Below, piece by piece: positions 44,535 through 56,475 of a stretch of DNA of 64,000 bases. The stretch's first letter is position 1. The number at the start of each line of letters is the position of its first letter. The position numbers were made by a program, and so were the translations under genes. The DNA comes from Clarkia xantiana subsp. parviflora (Eukaryota > Streptophyta > Magnoliopsida > Myrtales > Onagraceae): positions 12,124,134 through 12,188,133 of the forward strand of contig JAPTYO010000010.1 in the NCBI GenBank assembly GCA_036873135.1, given 5' to 3'. The notes under the pieces were generated by a model that did no database searches, had not been told where the DNA came from, and saw only the letters and a program-made list of their open reading frames with translations.

Positions 44535-46902
44535 TCACTCTTCTACAGAGAACTCAAACAACATGGTGTGCTTATACTTCTCACCCGGCTGCACCACAAT
44601 CGAAGGAAAGTTAGCCTGATTAATCGCGTTCGGGAACCCCTGCGTCTCCAAACACACCGCAGAATGCTTCTCATACACAGCTCCACCCTTGCCCACAACT
44701 CCATTAACATAGTTGGCTGTGTAAAACTGCATCCCGGGTCGGTCGGTCCACAAATTAAGTACCCGACAGCTCACAGGGTCCTTCAACTTCACAGCATGCC
44801 TCAGTCCCAACTTCTCCACCCCACAGTCGAGCACATAATTGTGGTCGTACCCTAACCCAGGGACCTCCTGAATAGACGCACCGATCTTCTTCTCAGAGGT
44901 GAAGTCAAAGGGGGTGCCTTTGACAGGCATGATTTCACCTGTTGGGACCGTGTTCTGGTCCACGGGAGTTACGTGGTTTGCGAAGATTTGGGCTGTGTGG
45001 TTCAGGATGGGCCCGGAGTTGTGGCCTGATAGGTTCCAGTAGGTGTGTTGAGCTAAACTGATTGGAGTAGCCTTGTTCTTTGGCACGGCTTCCATGTCGA
45101 GCCTCATGGTGGTGGGTGCGGTTAGGGTATAGGTAGCGGTGAGAGCAACATCTCCCGGGTAACCTGAGACAACAAATAAGTTTAAGAGAAGCCATGAAAT
45201 ATGATGCAGCGGTTAAGGGCTTCATTCATTAATAAGAGGTCATTGGTTCAAGCTCCTAGTGATCTGGTCATTCATGGCTAGCACTTTACCCCTTACGACC
45301 TGACCTGGTGCGATGATTAGTCTAGGTGTGGAGCGGGTATGCTACTGGTGCTACCCTACTGATAGGGGCACCTTCTAGGACCACCCCTCGGAAAACCAAA
45401 CAGAAAAAACTTACTGTATCGAAAATTAGGGTGTTAGAGAGAACAAAGCTAGCTACTACCTTCTTCTCCGTCATGGCTTTGATATGCGAAAGTAATCGAA
45501 AGGGTTTCGCCTTTTCTTTGCTCGGTTACGTCCCATATCACCTTGTCGTAGCCTTTGTGTCCACCTAAACCACGAAATCATTGTAGACACCTTAGCAGAG
45601 TTGTAATCCGAAAGCCGATTTAAACATGAAGCAACATAAATCTTGGCTTGAATTCCGGAAAGGAAACAAACCGTCATTCAAAATAAAGTTAAAAATCTCT
45701 ATTTCATATTTTTGTAGCATGAAGTATTGAAGTGTGTGTGGAATGATGCTCATACGTGTAAGTGGCAGGGTAGCATTGCCGTAATTCGTGAGAGGACGGG
45801 GTATAGTGTGTGCTCTTACGATCCCGGATGGAGGATCAGTGCAAGTAGTAACAAGGAAGAAATCTAGTCAATAAGTACATAAAAGATGTTGAAGAGAGAT
45901 TTGGTACCATGAAGACTGTTTGGTGGCTTGTTGATGGGCAAAGAATACTCAACTCCATTTAGAGTAAACTTGCCATCTTTGATTCTGTTCGCTACCCGAC
46001 CCACAATGCAGCCGAAGTACGGTGCTTGACCTTTCTGATCAATTCAGCAATTCAATCAAGAAAGAGCCAGTCAGATCAGATGGATCATCGAAAAACCGAT
46101 CATCAGCAGGTAGGATATGCAAGACAAAACTAACATGCTTGGCTATAATGCAGTTACTTGCATTTGCAGTCGAATTGGCAGCTATTAGATCAGACACATC
46201 GATCTATGCAACAACAAAATATGATCCTGATTCATTCATTCCGGATCAAACTAATGGGCTTGACTAAAATGCAAACGAATTGACAGCTGTTAGATCAGAC
46301 ACATCGAGATTAAGATCTGATCCGAATTCATTCTCTCCGGACCAGACACATTGAGATCTATGTAAAGGCTAAAATCTCATTAAGGTTCTCTCTTGAAATC
46401 TGATTCATTTTCTCTACCGAGCTGCAAACCCAACCCGAACCCAAAACTAAATTCGTGTGCATTTACAGGCAACTGCAGTTTAACAGAACCAGGAACTAAA
46501 TATGATCTAATTACTCCTTTGTTTCTCCCACACCATATGAAATGCACGAAAAACAGATCTTCAATTGTTTCGCGTAAAAGAACAGCACAATTGGAATTTA
46601 GCAAGTGAGATTTTACCAGATATGGTTCCAGAGTATCGAAGCCCAGAACAACATCGGCCAATTTTCCTGGCAAAAGAAGAAATCGATCGGATCAGAACCA
46701 ATCGACATGATCGCCGTACAAGAAAAACAATAGCAGGCCGGGCGGCGAAAACGAGAAGCATCGATCGATGATTTAATGCACGATTACCATCTTTTCCGGG
46801 AACTCTCAAGGAGGTGATTGTGCAACCGAGGTTGCTGATCTTCGTTTGCATGGTTCCATTGTCGAGCTCGAAGAGCTGGGCGTCGCCGGTCTTGTCCGCC
46901 AT
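44535..46902 (-). CDS. Aldose 1-epimerase / galactose mutarotase-like protein
   Basis: Five exons: 46788-46902, 46617-46666, 45908-46034, 45460-45564, 44535-45163; about 341 residues, equal to Arabidopsis At3g17940 (from memory). Motifs in order: [100 protein letters not shown]-like [29 protein letters not shown], and [13 protein letters not shown]. The catalytic set of the family is present: H97 (SLHGG), H172 (QHTYW) and E305 (LETQG). The enzyme interconverts alpha and beta anomers of aldoses such as galactose. No targeting peptide is visible. Intron 4 contains a tRNA-related SINE-like sequence (about 45195-45400). Convergent with VPS26C. Confidence 0.94.
45195..45400 (+). mobile_element. 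SINE-like sequence (tRNA-related head) in mutarotase intron 4
   Basis: The stretch has an A-box-like region (GCAGCGGTTAAGGG near 45210) and a B-box-like GGTTCAAGCTCC (45245-45257) at tRNA-like spacing, followed by about 130 bases of tail with 'gaccacccctcgg'. A short A-rich end follows. No clear target duplication was found, so boundaries and identity are tentative. Confidence 0.5.
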
Positions 46903-47377
46903 TGAAGAATCTATCTCGGAGGGAAGCAGTGGAGGTTGATGGAGTGTTGATTAATGAACTGCGAGAGAGAGAATCGGATCGGATTCTAACGCAGAATACT
47001 TCACTAGAGGATCAAATCAAAAAGCTGCGAAACACTTGTTAATTCGGTTGTAATATCAAATAGAATAAATCTTTAAAATGTAAAATGTAAAATTTAATAG
47101 AAAGTAAGAAAGAGAAAATAAAAAAAACAAATATATTGCTGCTGCTTGATGTAGGCTCATTCCACATTCTATGAAAATTTTACAAGATTTTTTACATTTT
47201 TTTAGCACTTTCTAGCATTGATATTTTATTTCGTGCGTTTAATTTGTATATTTCTCAATTTGGTTAACTGTATTCATATTCCAATAAAATTTGATTTGAG
47301 TGATGATTCTAAGTTCGAACTCCCGTCTCGGGTAATTATTATAAAAAAAAAAAAACTCATGTAATAATTTATTAAAT

Positions 47378-48510
47378 GGGTTAATACATCATTTGGTTAC
47401 TTAGGTTTAACTAATGTGATCGAATGGTTATTTTTGTTTTTTAGCGTGAATTTTTTGTTACATACGTTATGAAATGTGATTATATGGTTCAAACTTGTTT
47501 TTTTTAGTCGCTTATGTTTGATCAAATGTTATTAAATTGTTAGAAAATGACAAATTTATCCTTATTTTTAATCAATTCAAATTCTTCATCTTATTTTTAA
47601 TCATGTTATTCATCAAAATCAAATCTTTTTCATAAAATACTTTAGTTACTCTATTACGATTCATGCTCGAAATCAACATGTACAGATGCTGTATGTTAAT
47701 AGAAAAAGGTTGCCAATGATTTGTCTCTTCCTAGGTTCTAATGGAGTTTCCGAAGAGATTTTGCACAAAAATCTGGTTTAAAGAGGGACCAACAATTGGA
47801 AAATTCCTCTCTTGAGTCTGGAATTAATTTGGTTATTGAATTTTATTTCTATTGTCGTAAGAATCAGGCGTTCTGATCTAGTTGTGTTGTTATTCGTCGA
47901 TCTCTCTGAAGTGGAGTGCAGTTTCTTGTTCTTATTAAGGGGGTTTGACTATGGGTTTATCCAAATTTCGTTACTTTTGCCAAGATTTGGTTGGGGTTTA
48001 GAAGTTAATATGATTTGAGTTAATTTAAGAACTGGATTAGGAAAAATTTAGCCACAAAGTTTTTTTGTGTGTGCCTTTGTGTTTTCTTGTTCAAGAATTA
48101 GTAATGGGGAAGACCTCTGGGAAGAAGAAGGCACCATATCAACTAAATCTGGAGATGCCTTCACTAAGTTAGCAAAATCCACAGAGGTCTTCGATGATGA
48201 CACAACAATTTTCATCGTCATGTCTTAGGAGTTCAAAGACAAAGGTAACAGACTCTACAGCAGCCACATGTAGAAATTAAAACCCATCGACTGTTGTAAT
48301 GCTTCGGATTCGAAGCAAGTTCGATTTTTTTTTAAGAAAATTTCATGACTTGAATGAAGAACATGAAGAAGAAAGAATAAAGGCTATTTTGGACATTTAA
48401 TTTAATTGTAACCAAATGATCACATTTACAAACGTAAGTAACTAAAACACACACGTTTGAACCAAACGGTCACATTGACAAACATAGGTAATCACACTAT
48501 GTATTAACCC
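47378..48510. mobile_element. Pack-MULE-like element carrying a host gene fragment
   Basis: Ends GGGTTAATACATCATTTGGT and CTATGTATTAACCC are inverted, with arms 'aatgtgatcgaatggtt' and 'aaccaaacggtcacatt'. Perfect 10-bp direct repeats TTTATTAAAT flank it (47368-47377 and 48511-48520). The 1.1-kb interior is not MITE-like: it carries a gene-like stretch with leader-type sequence (47750-48100) and a broken PHOX/CLMP1-like start region (48104-48260). No transposase is present. Confidence 0.82.
48104..48260 (+). pseudogene. Broken 5' fragment of a PHOX/CLMP1-like TPR-PB1 gene inside the Pack-MULE
   Basis: The ATG at 48104 gives MGKTSGKKKAPYQ, a start like that of plant Phox (PB1-TPR) proteins. 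After a frame change the sequence reads SGDAFTKLAKSTEVFDDDTT, IFIVMS, a TAG stop, then EFKDKGNRLYS, which resembles the family's FDEDxAIFIxMSxELKEEGNKLF region before the first TPR. A frame shift and an in-frame stop make it a pseudogene. The assignment is from remembered family sequence. Confidence 0.6.
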
Positions 48511-48554
48511 TTTATTAAATTGCTCACTTTATTCATTAATTAGAGTTTTATAAA

Positions 48555-49235
48555 GGGTTAAAGGTACTTTTCATACATGTTTGGCCGAATGTGGCTTTTA
48601 GTACCGGATGTTTGGTTTTGTATACTTTTGGTACTAAACGTTTGAAAAAATGTGGTTTTTGGTACTTCCGTTAGTTGGCAGTTAGTCCGTTAAGTGACAT
48701 GTGCAAGTCACGTGACCGACCCTAAACTTTCGATTTTGTTCAATTTAGTCCCTCAAATATATTTATAACTTTTAATTTGTTTAATTTAGTCCAAAAACTT
48801 CAAAATCAATTCCAATTGAATCATCGAACTCAATTGACCTAGCCGGACCTAGCCTAGGGCTAGGTCCGACCCTGGGTCAGGGTCGGCTGGGCCCGGTGAC
48901 CCCAACCCAGGTTCGGACCTAGCCCTAGGCTAGATCCGGCTAGGTCAATTGGGTTCGATGATTCAATTGGAATTGATTTTGAAGTTTTGGGACTAAATTA
49001 AACAAATTAAAAGTTATAAATATATTTGAGGGACTAAATTGAACAAAATCGAAAGTTTAGGGTCGGTCACGTGACTTGCACATGTCACTTAACGGAAAAA
49101 ACTAACGGCCAACTAACGGATGTACCAAAAGCCACATTTTTTCAAACGTTTGGTACCAAAATTATACAAAACCAAACTTCCGGTACTAAAAGCCACATTC
49201 GGCCAAACATGTGGTATGAAAAGTACCTTTAACCC
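48555..49235. mobile_element. MULE-type MITE with perfect 9-bp target duplication
   Basis: Ends GGGTTAAAGGTACTTTTCAT and AAAAGTACCTTTAACCC; perfect 9-bp repeats TTTTATAAA at 48546-48554 and 49236-49244. The arms are nearly perfect inverted copies over more than 250 bases ('ggccgaatgtggctttta', 'gtacttccgttagtt'). The core is rich in CCTAGG/GGTCCGG motifs. Well preserved, so probably a recent insertion. Related to 38715-39455. Confidence 0.9.
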
Positions 49236-49338
49236 TTTTATAAATGAAAAAATATTTATAATCCACACTTTACTAGTTAGCATTTAATCTTGTATGACTT
49301 GGGATCAAATCGAAGCCATAAAGTTAATTTACAGGTTA

Positions 49339-49486
49339 CCCAATGTTGGTTGAACCAACTGGTAAAACGAGTTGCGTTCATAGGGGCGACCTGGGGTCGA
49401 ATTCTGCTATAGACGCCAGTACTTTAGGATGAATTTAATTTTAACTCCCAGTTCGAAATTGCTATAAAAAAAAAAAGTAAAAATAA
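49339..49486 (+). mobile_element. tRNA-derived SINE, older copy
   Basis: Similar to the SINE at 62360-62514: 'gttggttgaaccaactggta' near the A box, 'ggggtcgaattct' at the B box, then 'aactcccagttcgaaattgc' and an A tail. Flanks AATTTACAGGTT and AATTTCCAGGTT match at 11 of 12, an imperfect target duplication. Confidence 0.75.
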
Positions 49487-49775
49487 TTTCCAGGTTTAAT
49501 AGAGTGCGTGAGTTTCCGTGCATATTTAAAACTTCACGACACCAAATTATTATACTCCAATTTAATTTAAATAAAGTTTATCTTGGTCGACTTCAAAATG
49601 TTTTAGCCTATTTATCAGGCATATATGTCAAAGTATAAAAATTAAAAGGAAATGTTGAGGTATAAAAACTATTGCTATTGATGCAATTAGCAACATAAAC
49701 GAATAAATTGGTGCATATTAATTAACTCTCTGCAGTGGCTAATTGCACTGCCAAAACAATATTCGATTAAAAAAA

Positions 49776-50308
49776 GGGTTAATAACTAAAAAACTGTCCA
49801 AGGTTTACACTATGTTAAAATTAGATGTCTGAAGTTTGAAATGTTAAAATCGACTGTCCCAAGTTTCATTTTTGTTGAAATTTGGTGTCTCTGTGCGTCT
49901 TTTCATCTCCATTCAATCATTTTCATCAACCCACCAACCCACTCATAATCCATCACTATTTACTTTTCACAAAATCGTCTAATTTCACTTAAAAATTGAA
50001 CATAAAAAAAAAAGTTTCTAAAAGAGTGGTGTGGAGCCATTTTCCAAGGAAAATAGAGCGAGATTTACTTGCCCGGATGTGACCAACTTTTAAGGTGACG
50101 GTCCCGGCAAGATGACGAGAATGGAGTGTGTATGAGAGCTCGAATTTGACAGACGGTTTCGTCGGAATTGACTTCTCTAAAGTAATCACACCGAGATACC
50201 AAATTTCAACAAAAATGAAACTTGGGACAGTCCATTTTAACATTTTAAACTTCAGACACCTAATTTTAACATAGAGTAAACATTGGACAGTTTTTTAGTT
50301 ATTAACCC
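49776..50308. mobile_element. MULE-type MITE with perfect ends and 9-bp target duplication
   Basis: Ends GGGTTAATAACTAAAAAACT and AGTTTTTTAGTTATTAACCC are perfect inverses, and TTAAAAAAA flanks it on both sides (49767-49775 and 50309-50317). The core is related in inverse orientation to the element at 4331-4820. Confidence 0.88.
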
Positions 50309-50460
50309 TTAAAAAAATATATATATATACAGCAACATCTCACCCACCTTTTATTTTGAATCTCCACTAACTTGTTTAACCCAATACAATATAATGGAAT
50401 CTGCAAACCCTAAATCATCACCTTCTTTATTTTATTAGGCAAAAACTACAACTCAAAGCA

Positions 50461-53400
50461 TCAAGCTTTTCCTGATGAACCAAACAGCTGCATTTTCTGA
50501 GCAACCACTACTTTCATGGCTTCTTTTGCAAATTCCATGACTTGTACGATGTCTTTCTTCGGCTTGTTCAAGCAATCCATGTACGCCTTTCGGACCTCGG
50601 TGTTCACGTTGAACTTTGTTACACCCCTCTCTATACAACCCTGTTGAGGAAAAAAAATGCAAGATTTCGGTTCAGATTTCATTTAAGCTCTGTATTTTCA
50701 GCAAATTTTAGGTTGAAGAAGAAAACAGATATGGTTCTATGGAGTTTTATCGGGCACGTACCTGTACAAGTTCGCTGGGTACACCCGAAGCGCCATGAAG
50801 AACCAAAAATACTCCCTTTTTCGAAGCCAAATCATGCAGATTCTAAAAGTCGGAATTTTGATGTCAGAATCTTCATATTCACAGTATCATGTGGGTTTTG
50901 GCCTTTTGGGGTTTTAAGATGTACTATACCTTGAGTAAATCGAGCCTGAGATTCGGGCCACTTGCAGGGTACTTTCCATGGACATTTCCGATGCATACTG
51001 CAAGAGCGTCTATGCCAGTTCGATCAATGAACTCCTCGGCCTGCAGATTAGTAAAGGATATTTTGTTGGTATAGGAGTATAAATGTATTAATGAATTTGG
51101 AATCGATCCACTATATAGAAGATGACCTGATTAATATCGGTTAGTTTTGCTTCATAATCTTCCACAGTGAGGTCGTCCTCGGTTCCAGATAACCTCCCCA
51201 ATTCGGCTTCAACCATCATGTCCTTTGAGTGAGCTAATCTCGAGATGAATTTTGTGTAGGAGATGTTGTCTTCATAAGATAGGTGCGAACCATCGGCCAT
51301 AACCGAGTGAAAACCCTGGAAAAAAAAAATTTGAATTTACATGAGCTCTGAACCAACCCTCTTAGCAGAATATTGTTTTCAGATGTTGCAGCTTGTAAGG
51401 TAAGTTACCAAGTCAAATGCTTCTAAAAGTTCTTGCTTTGAAGCTCCATGGTCGAAATGCACGGTGATCGGTACCTGCCATCACAAGATGATATTGAGTT
51501 CCATAAGTTTGTCTTAGCTTGTGGGTAATCCAAAAAAGTAGAGATAGACTAATACTTACACTGGCTCGTTCGGCAGCAGAAATGCAACAAGAAACAAAAG
51601 GAGGTCCTCCTTGCTTAAATGCAGCAGGATGGATCTGCAGAGAAAAGATTGAACAATAAACAATTGTGCTTAACAGTTTAGTCCTAGGTTGCGCATGATA
51701 ATGTTTAAGGGCAAAATTGTAAAAATAAAAAGTTAGAACAATAAATTTGAGGACTAAACTGAACAAAATGAAATTTGGGGCTAGGCATGTGCAAGTCACG
51801 TGACTATTTAATAGTCAAACTGACGGTCAACTAACGGATAGACCAAATGCCAAAAGTTGTCAAACATATTGTACCAAAACTAGGTAAAAAAAAATGTTCG
51901 ACCAAAACGCAAAAGTTGTCAAAGATGTTCGACTAAAAGACCTATTAACCTTTTTTTTTACACATAATTCGATTATGTGATGACTTCAGATGTTCTGAAT
52001 AGAAAGTTGTCTAATCTGTGAAATAAACTACTTCTATAGTTTATGTCTCAAACCTGTAGAATGGCAGGGCTTCGTTCTTCCTCAGCAGCAGCAACAACTG
52101 CCTCGACTCCTTCCAAATTGTACACGTTGAAGGCCCCAATCGCATATCCACCTCTTTCAGCATTCTAAATGCACAAAAAAGAATCAGAGACGATAATGAA
52201 AGTGATATTCGTGATCTCTTCTCTTCTGAGTTTCGGTTTTCTTACCAGAAGAAGGTCTTTTGTTGATGGAACCTTGGACGGAAGGGCCCATGACTTCACT
52301 ACGTCAGCTACTGCTGAATTACTGCCGACATTACCTACGGGTAGTAGTAGAAAGTATGAGTTTCATGCCCACAAAATGACTGAAAAGGAAGTGTCTGAGG
52401 TTTGCTCCATGCGAGATTTTGGTGTCTTACATTATCTCTGGACAGATACACCAAATTTCAACAAAGTTGAAACTTCATACAGTCGATATCAACAATTTAA
52501 ACTTCAGACACCAAAATCTCACATAGGGCAAACTTCAGACAGTTTATAGGTTCTTGACCCTAGAAGAAATAGATTCTTACCGGGAAAAACGATGTAAGGA
52601 ACTCCAGGGTGTCTGCTTTCAGGACCTAACTGCCACAACGGTACACCGGCTAACGCCTGCCCAACAATTTTTGCACACTTGGCTTCGAGTGCTTTTGTTG
52701 CGAGATCCGATGAAGTAATACCGCCCTTTGCCAAAATGTAACGAGGTTTTGTTGTAATTCTCCTGACAATTTCAACGAGTGCAGAGCTGACTCTGAAGTT
52801 GATATCCAAACTCTCAGAAGCACTTTTCCCGGTGATAAGCTCCCGACTTGTCATCACTAAAGTGTCCTTTTGAGTCCTCAGATATATGTCCACAAGTTGT
52901 ACTGTTTTCTCAATCTCTTCCTCCCTTTCTTCTTTTGAAGACATGGCGACTTTAGCAACCGAAACCTCAACACACTTCAAGAAGTGTCCACATTGTGATT
53001 TAAGCTCTTGAACTTGTTTCGTGGTTTTGGGAACATATGAACCCACGACTATGAGTCCACCAGTGCTTGCTTTCTCTATTCCTACATCCTTTGGTAAAAT
53101 TGGAGCTATTGGGATGATTCCAACCCGAGCAGAGACAAAGCTAGCAGCAGTTCGGCATAAGAAATTCTTTCCCTTCAATTCGGCCTGTTCAAAGAAAAGA
53201 ATTACAAGGCAGAACTAGCTTTACTAAACAAGTCGGAAAGAAAAAAAATAGTTAGAAACAGCAAACAAAAAAAAAGTACCTTTATCATTCCAGCTGCAAA
53301 AACAGCCATGTCTCTTTCACTAGCTGCATTGACTATACATGTCGAATCCTATTCATTTCAAATTACCGCTATGAGAACATACCAGAGAGGACTGCCTAAT

Positions 53401-56400
53401 TTCACATTAATGAAATTAGAAGTGATATTGTTGGTCGTGCGTGTTATCTTACCTTTTTTAAGCTACAAAGATAATCGCAAACAGCATCAGGCCCTCCTTT
53501 TCGTAGCAGTTGAATTGAGATAGATGCAACGCTACTTGCTGGAACTCGGCCTCCTGTTTTTTCTTCCACCCACTAAGAGATGGGAAAGAATGTATAAGCA
53601 GTGAACCCGGATATATTGGTCATTTAAGTGAATGAATTGCATATCAAGTTTAACAAGAAGACACACCTCACGCAGATTCGAAGATTTGAAACCGAATGCT
53701 GCATCTTTAGCAAACTCGGTTTGTCCAGCAGGAACAAGGCTAAAAGAATCAAGGTAGAATACTTTATCAAAACCCAACCAAGTCATGATTCCTTATTATA
53801 TGCAAAGGAGGAGAAACTCACTTATCTCCCTCAGCTACGTAATGAACATCATCGATGGTAAATCGACCTCCTTGAAGGAAAAAGGGACAAATGATCCATG
53901 CGTCCATCTCACCGAGTACAGAAACAGCAGCATCAGCTTCCTGGAGTAGAGGCAGAAGTTGGATTCATTATCCTCAACTACAAAGACTATAGATTCACTC
54001 ACTGTGTGAGAGACATTTTTATGTAAAGTTCTTCCTTACCTCTGGAAAATGGCCTCTTAAGGTCGAATCACCTCTAAGAACCACGGTATAGTCCATCTTT
54101 TCTACCAATGATGCTGCTAAGTGTATGTTGCTGCATATTTCCTTTGTCAATTCAATGGCCTGCAGCTCATCCAATCATTCTTGCTCAGATGACAATGCCA
54201 TGAAGAATCAGCTTTATTTTGATACAAATAAGAAACATAAAAAAATTCTTACCTTGTCAGAGCTTAGAGCCCTGGAATTAGTTAAAATGAAAAAGCATGT
54301 CGGTCTTTTCTTGAACTGATTCACGAGTGAGTCTATCGTCCTACAAAAGGGAGAAGAGTCACTTTGAGGGGTCTATTACAGAAACCGAATAGCCAAAAAA
54401 TGACCATGAACACAAGTAGACCCATCTCCAATTAGAAAATAGACAGTCAAGAAAATATCAAGAATCATTAAGATGATTACCATTCTGTCAAAACCTCTAT
54501 GTCATGCACAGTTTGGGTTCCAGTGGGATCATCATCTAAAACAACCAAAGTCTTCGAGCTGTTCTGGTTTAGTTTACGTATATCATCAATGGGATCAACT
54601 GGCCACTCAGAAGGAAGAGACTGCAAGATGGTGTCTTTTTTTAGCACTGGAATCTTTCCCTCTACTTTGACACCTGTGAGTGTTTCATAAACCTGAAATT
54701 ACATAAAAGAAACTGGTGTCAAGACAAGAAAAAGAAAAAACATAAATACATGTAAAGAGGTCACTGCTGCTAGATTTCTAGTCGTCAAATCCTAACTGTT
54801 ATAAACAATAATTAATCTCCTTACAGTAAAGAGAGTTTCTGCATTATATACCCAACAGTTTGGAATGTCAGCCTTACGACTTAAATCTACAATTGGCGGA
54901 TCATTTTTCTTATAGTAGAGACAAAGACATTGACATCTTTTTTGTACCTTGACAACACCCGCATCATCCTGCCGACCCCAGCCAGCTGCAGAGCCTGCTT
55001 CCAATTAACACAAGCAAGTGAGCATACAATTCAGACTCAAACACTAACCCAAATAAAAGAGCATGCATGTAAATACAACAGAACAGTTTACACTAGGAAA
55101 TTCGGTTCACCTTCCATTTTCTAAATTGCAATTGCAAAGATACAATAACTAAAAAAAAAAAAAAAGGGATTTATCTAAGATGAAGATGGGTCATCTTGAT
55201 TACCTGCAAGGAACATCTGGTGAGCAACAGTTGCAACATGAAGAGGAAGCTTGTGGGATGAGCATTCTCGAGACACAATGCCCTGTAGATCATATGAACC
55301 TAAATAAGGATTGTTTGAATTTTTACAATTCACAAACAATACGAAAGCGAAAGAAGTATAAAACCTTACCAGATCCTTAACAAAAATATCAAGAGCAGAA
55401 TACGGTGTGTAGTCGTTGTCCAGCATATGTGGAACACGATTCGCAAACATCCTGCAAAAATGGAGATCACTTAGTTAGACCACTGGATTGCTTCTAGAAT
55501 CATAGCATTATAGCAATGGAACAATGCAGAAGAAAAATGGTAGCACATGAATTCAAAATGCAACATTGACACTCAATGCTATCTTAAGTTTTCAATTTCC
55601 TCGGGAAATCGATGTATCTATATGGCTCTAACAAGAACAACTCCCTGATTCTAATAAGCAACTGCAAATTTGGTCATTAGCTTCCTACTGGGCCACAAAA
55701 ACTCATAAAAGTCTCCTGCAAATCTTCAACAGCCAACTTATTCTTCTTGCTGCTGTAATCTCTTCAGTCCTTCAGCGATCGCCAAGCCATTGCTTACATC
55801 CTCCAATCTAGGGCAAAATCCCTCAGACCATAAACTCCATGATCAGGTATTTGATCGTCGTACCTTAATCTCCATGTATCAGATGCAACCTCATCGCCTC
55901 CTCCGCCATCTTCTTCAGGCGTCGTCAGCGATATACCTTTCCCTTTCACACTGCCAGAAACGGAAGCTCCTCCAGAATCTGAATCCTTCTTCTTTGCTCC
56001 CAGACTCTGCAACATCTCAACGATCTGATCGAACTTGGTCGCATGCTCACGGTTGACCTCCGCAATCGACTCGTAACTTCTCTCCAACTCGCGATTCTGA
56101 GCTTCGAGCTGCTGTCGAGTCTCTACCATGAACGTCTCTAGCTTCTGCTCCAAATTCTTCATCTGCTCCTCCAATCCCGACATTGTCGCTCCCTCACCAA
56201 TCTCACTATCTTGACTGTTGCCAATATTTTCTCTTTAGCGATACTAGAGAGTTCGAGTCCACAGAGAATCTTTGGACCAAATATTCCAAGCAACCATATT
56301 TTGTAGAACACTTCATCAACCGCGTTCAAATCGGTAATCCGAAAATAAAAAATATATTCACTTAACCATAAAGTAACCAGGTTCATTTTTTAAGGAGCTT

Positions 56401-56437
56401 TTTTTTAAAGAAAATTTATTCAATTCGGGTTCGATTT

Positions 56438-56475
<38 letters not shown>

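Larger units (their letters stand above)
46903..50460. other. Intergenic region built mostly from mobile elements
   Basis: Upstream of the mutarotase start there is about 150 bases of probable leader/promoter, then AT-rich DNA with a short SINE remnant (47300-47353, B-box-like GTTCGAACTCCC and an A tail). Three MULE-type elements follow (47378-48510, 48555-49235, 49776-50308), plus a SINE (49339-49486). The last 150 bases hold the 3' flank of the four-module enzyme gene. Confidence 0.6.
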
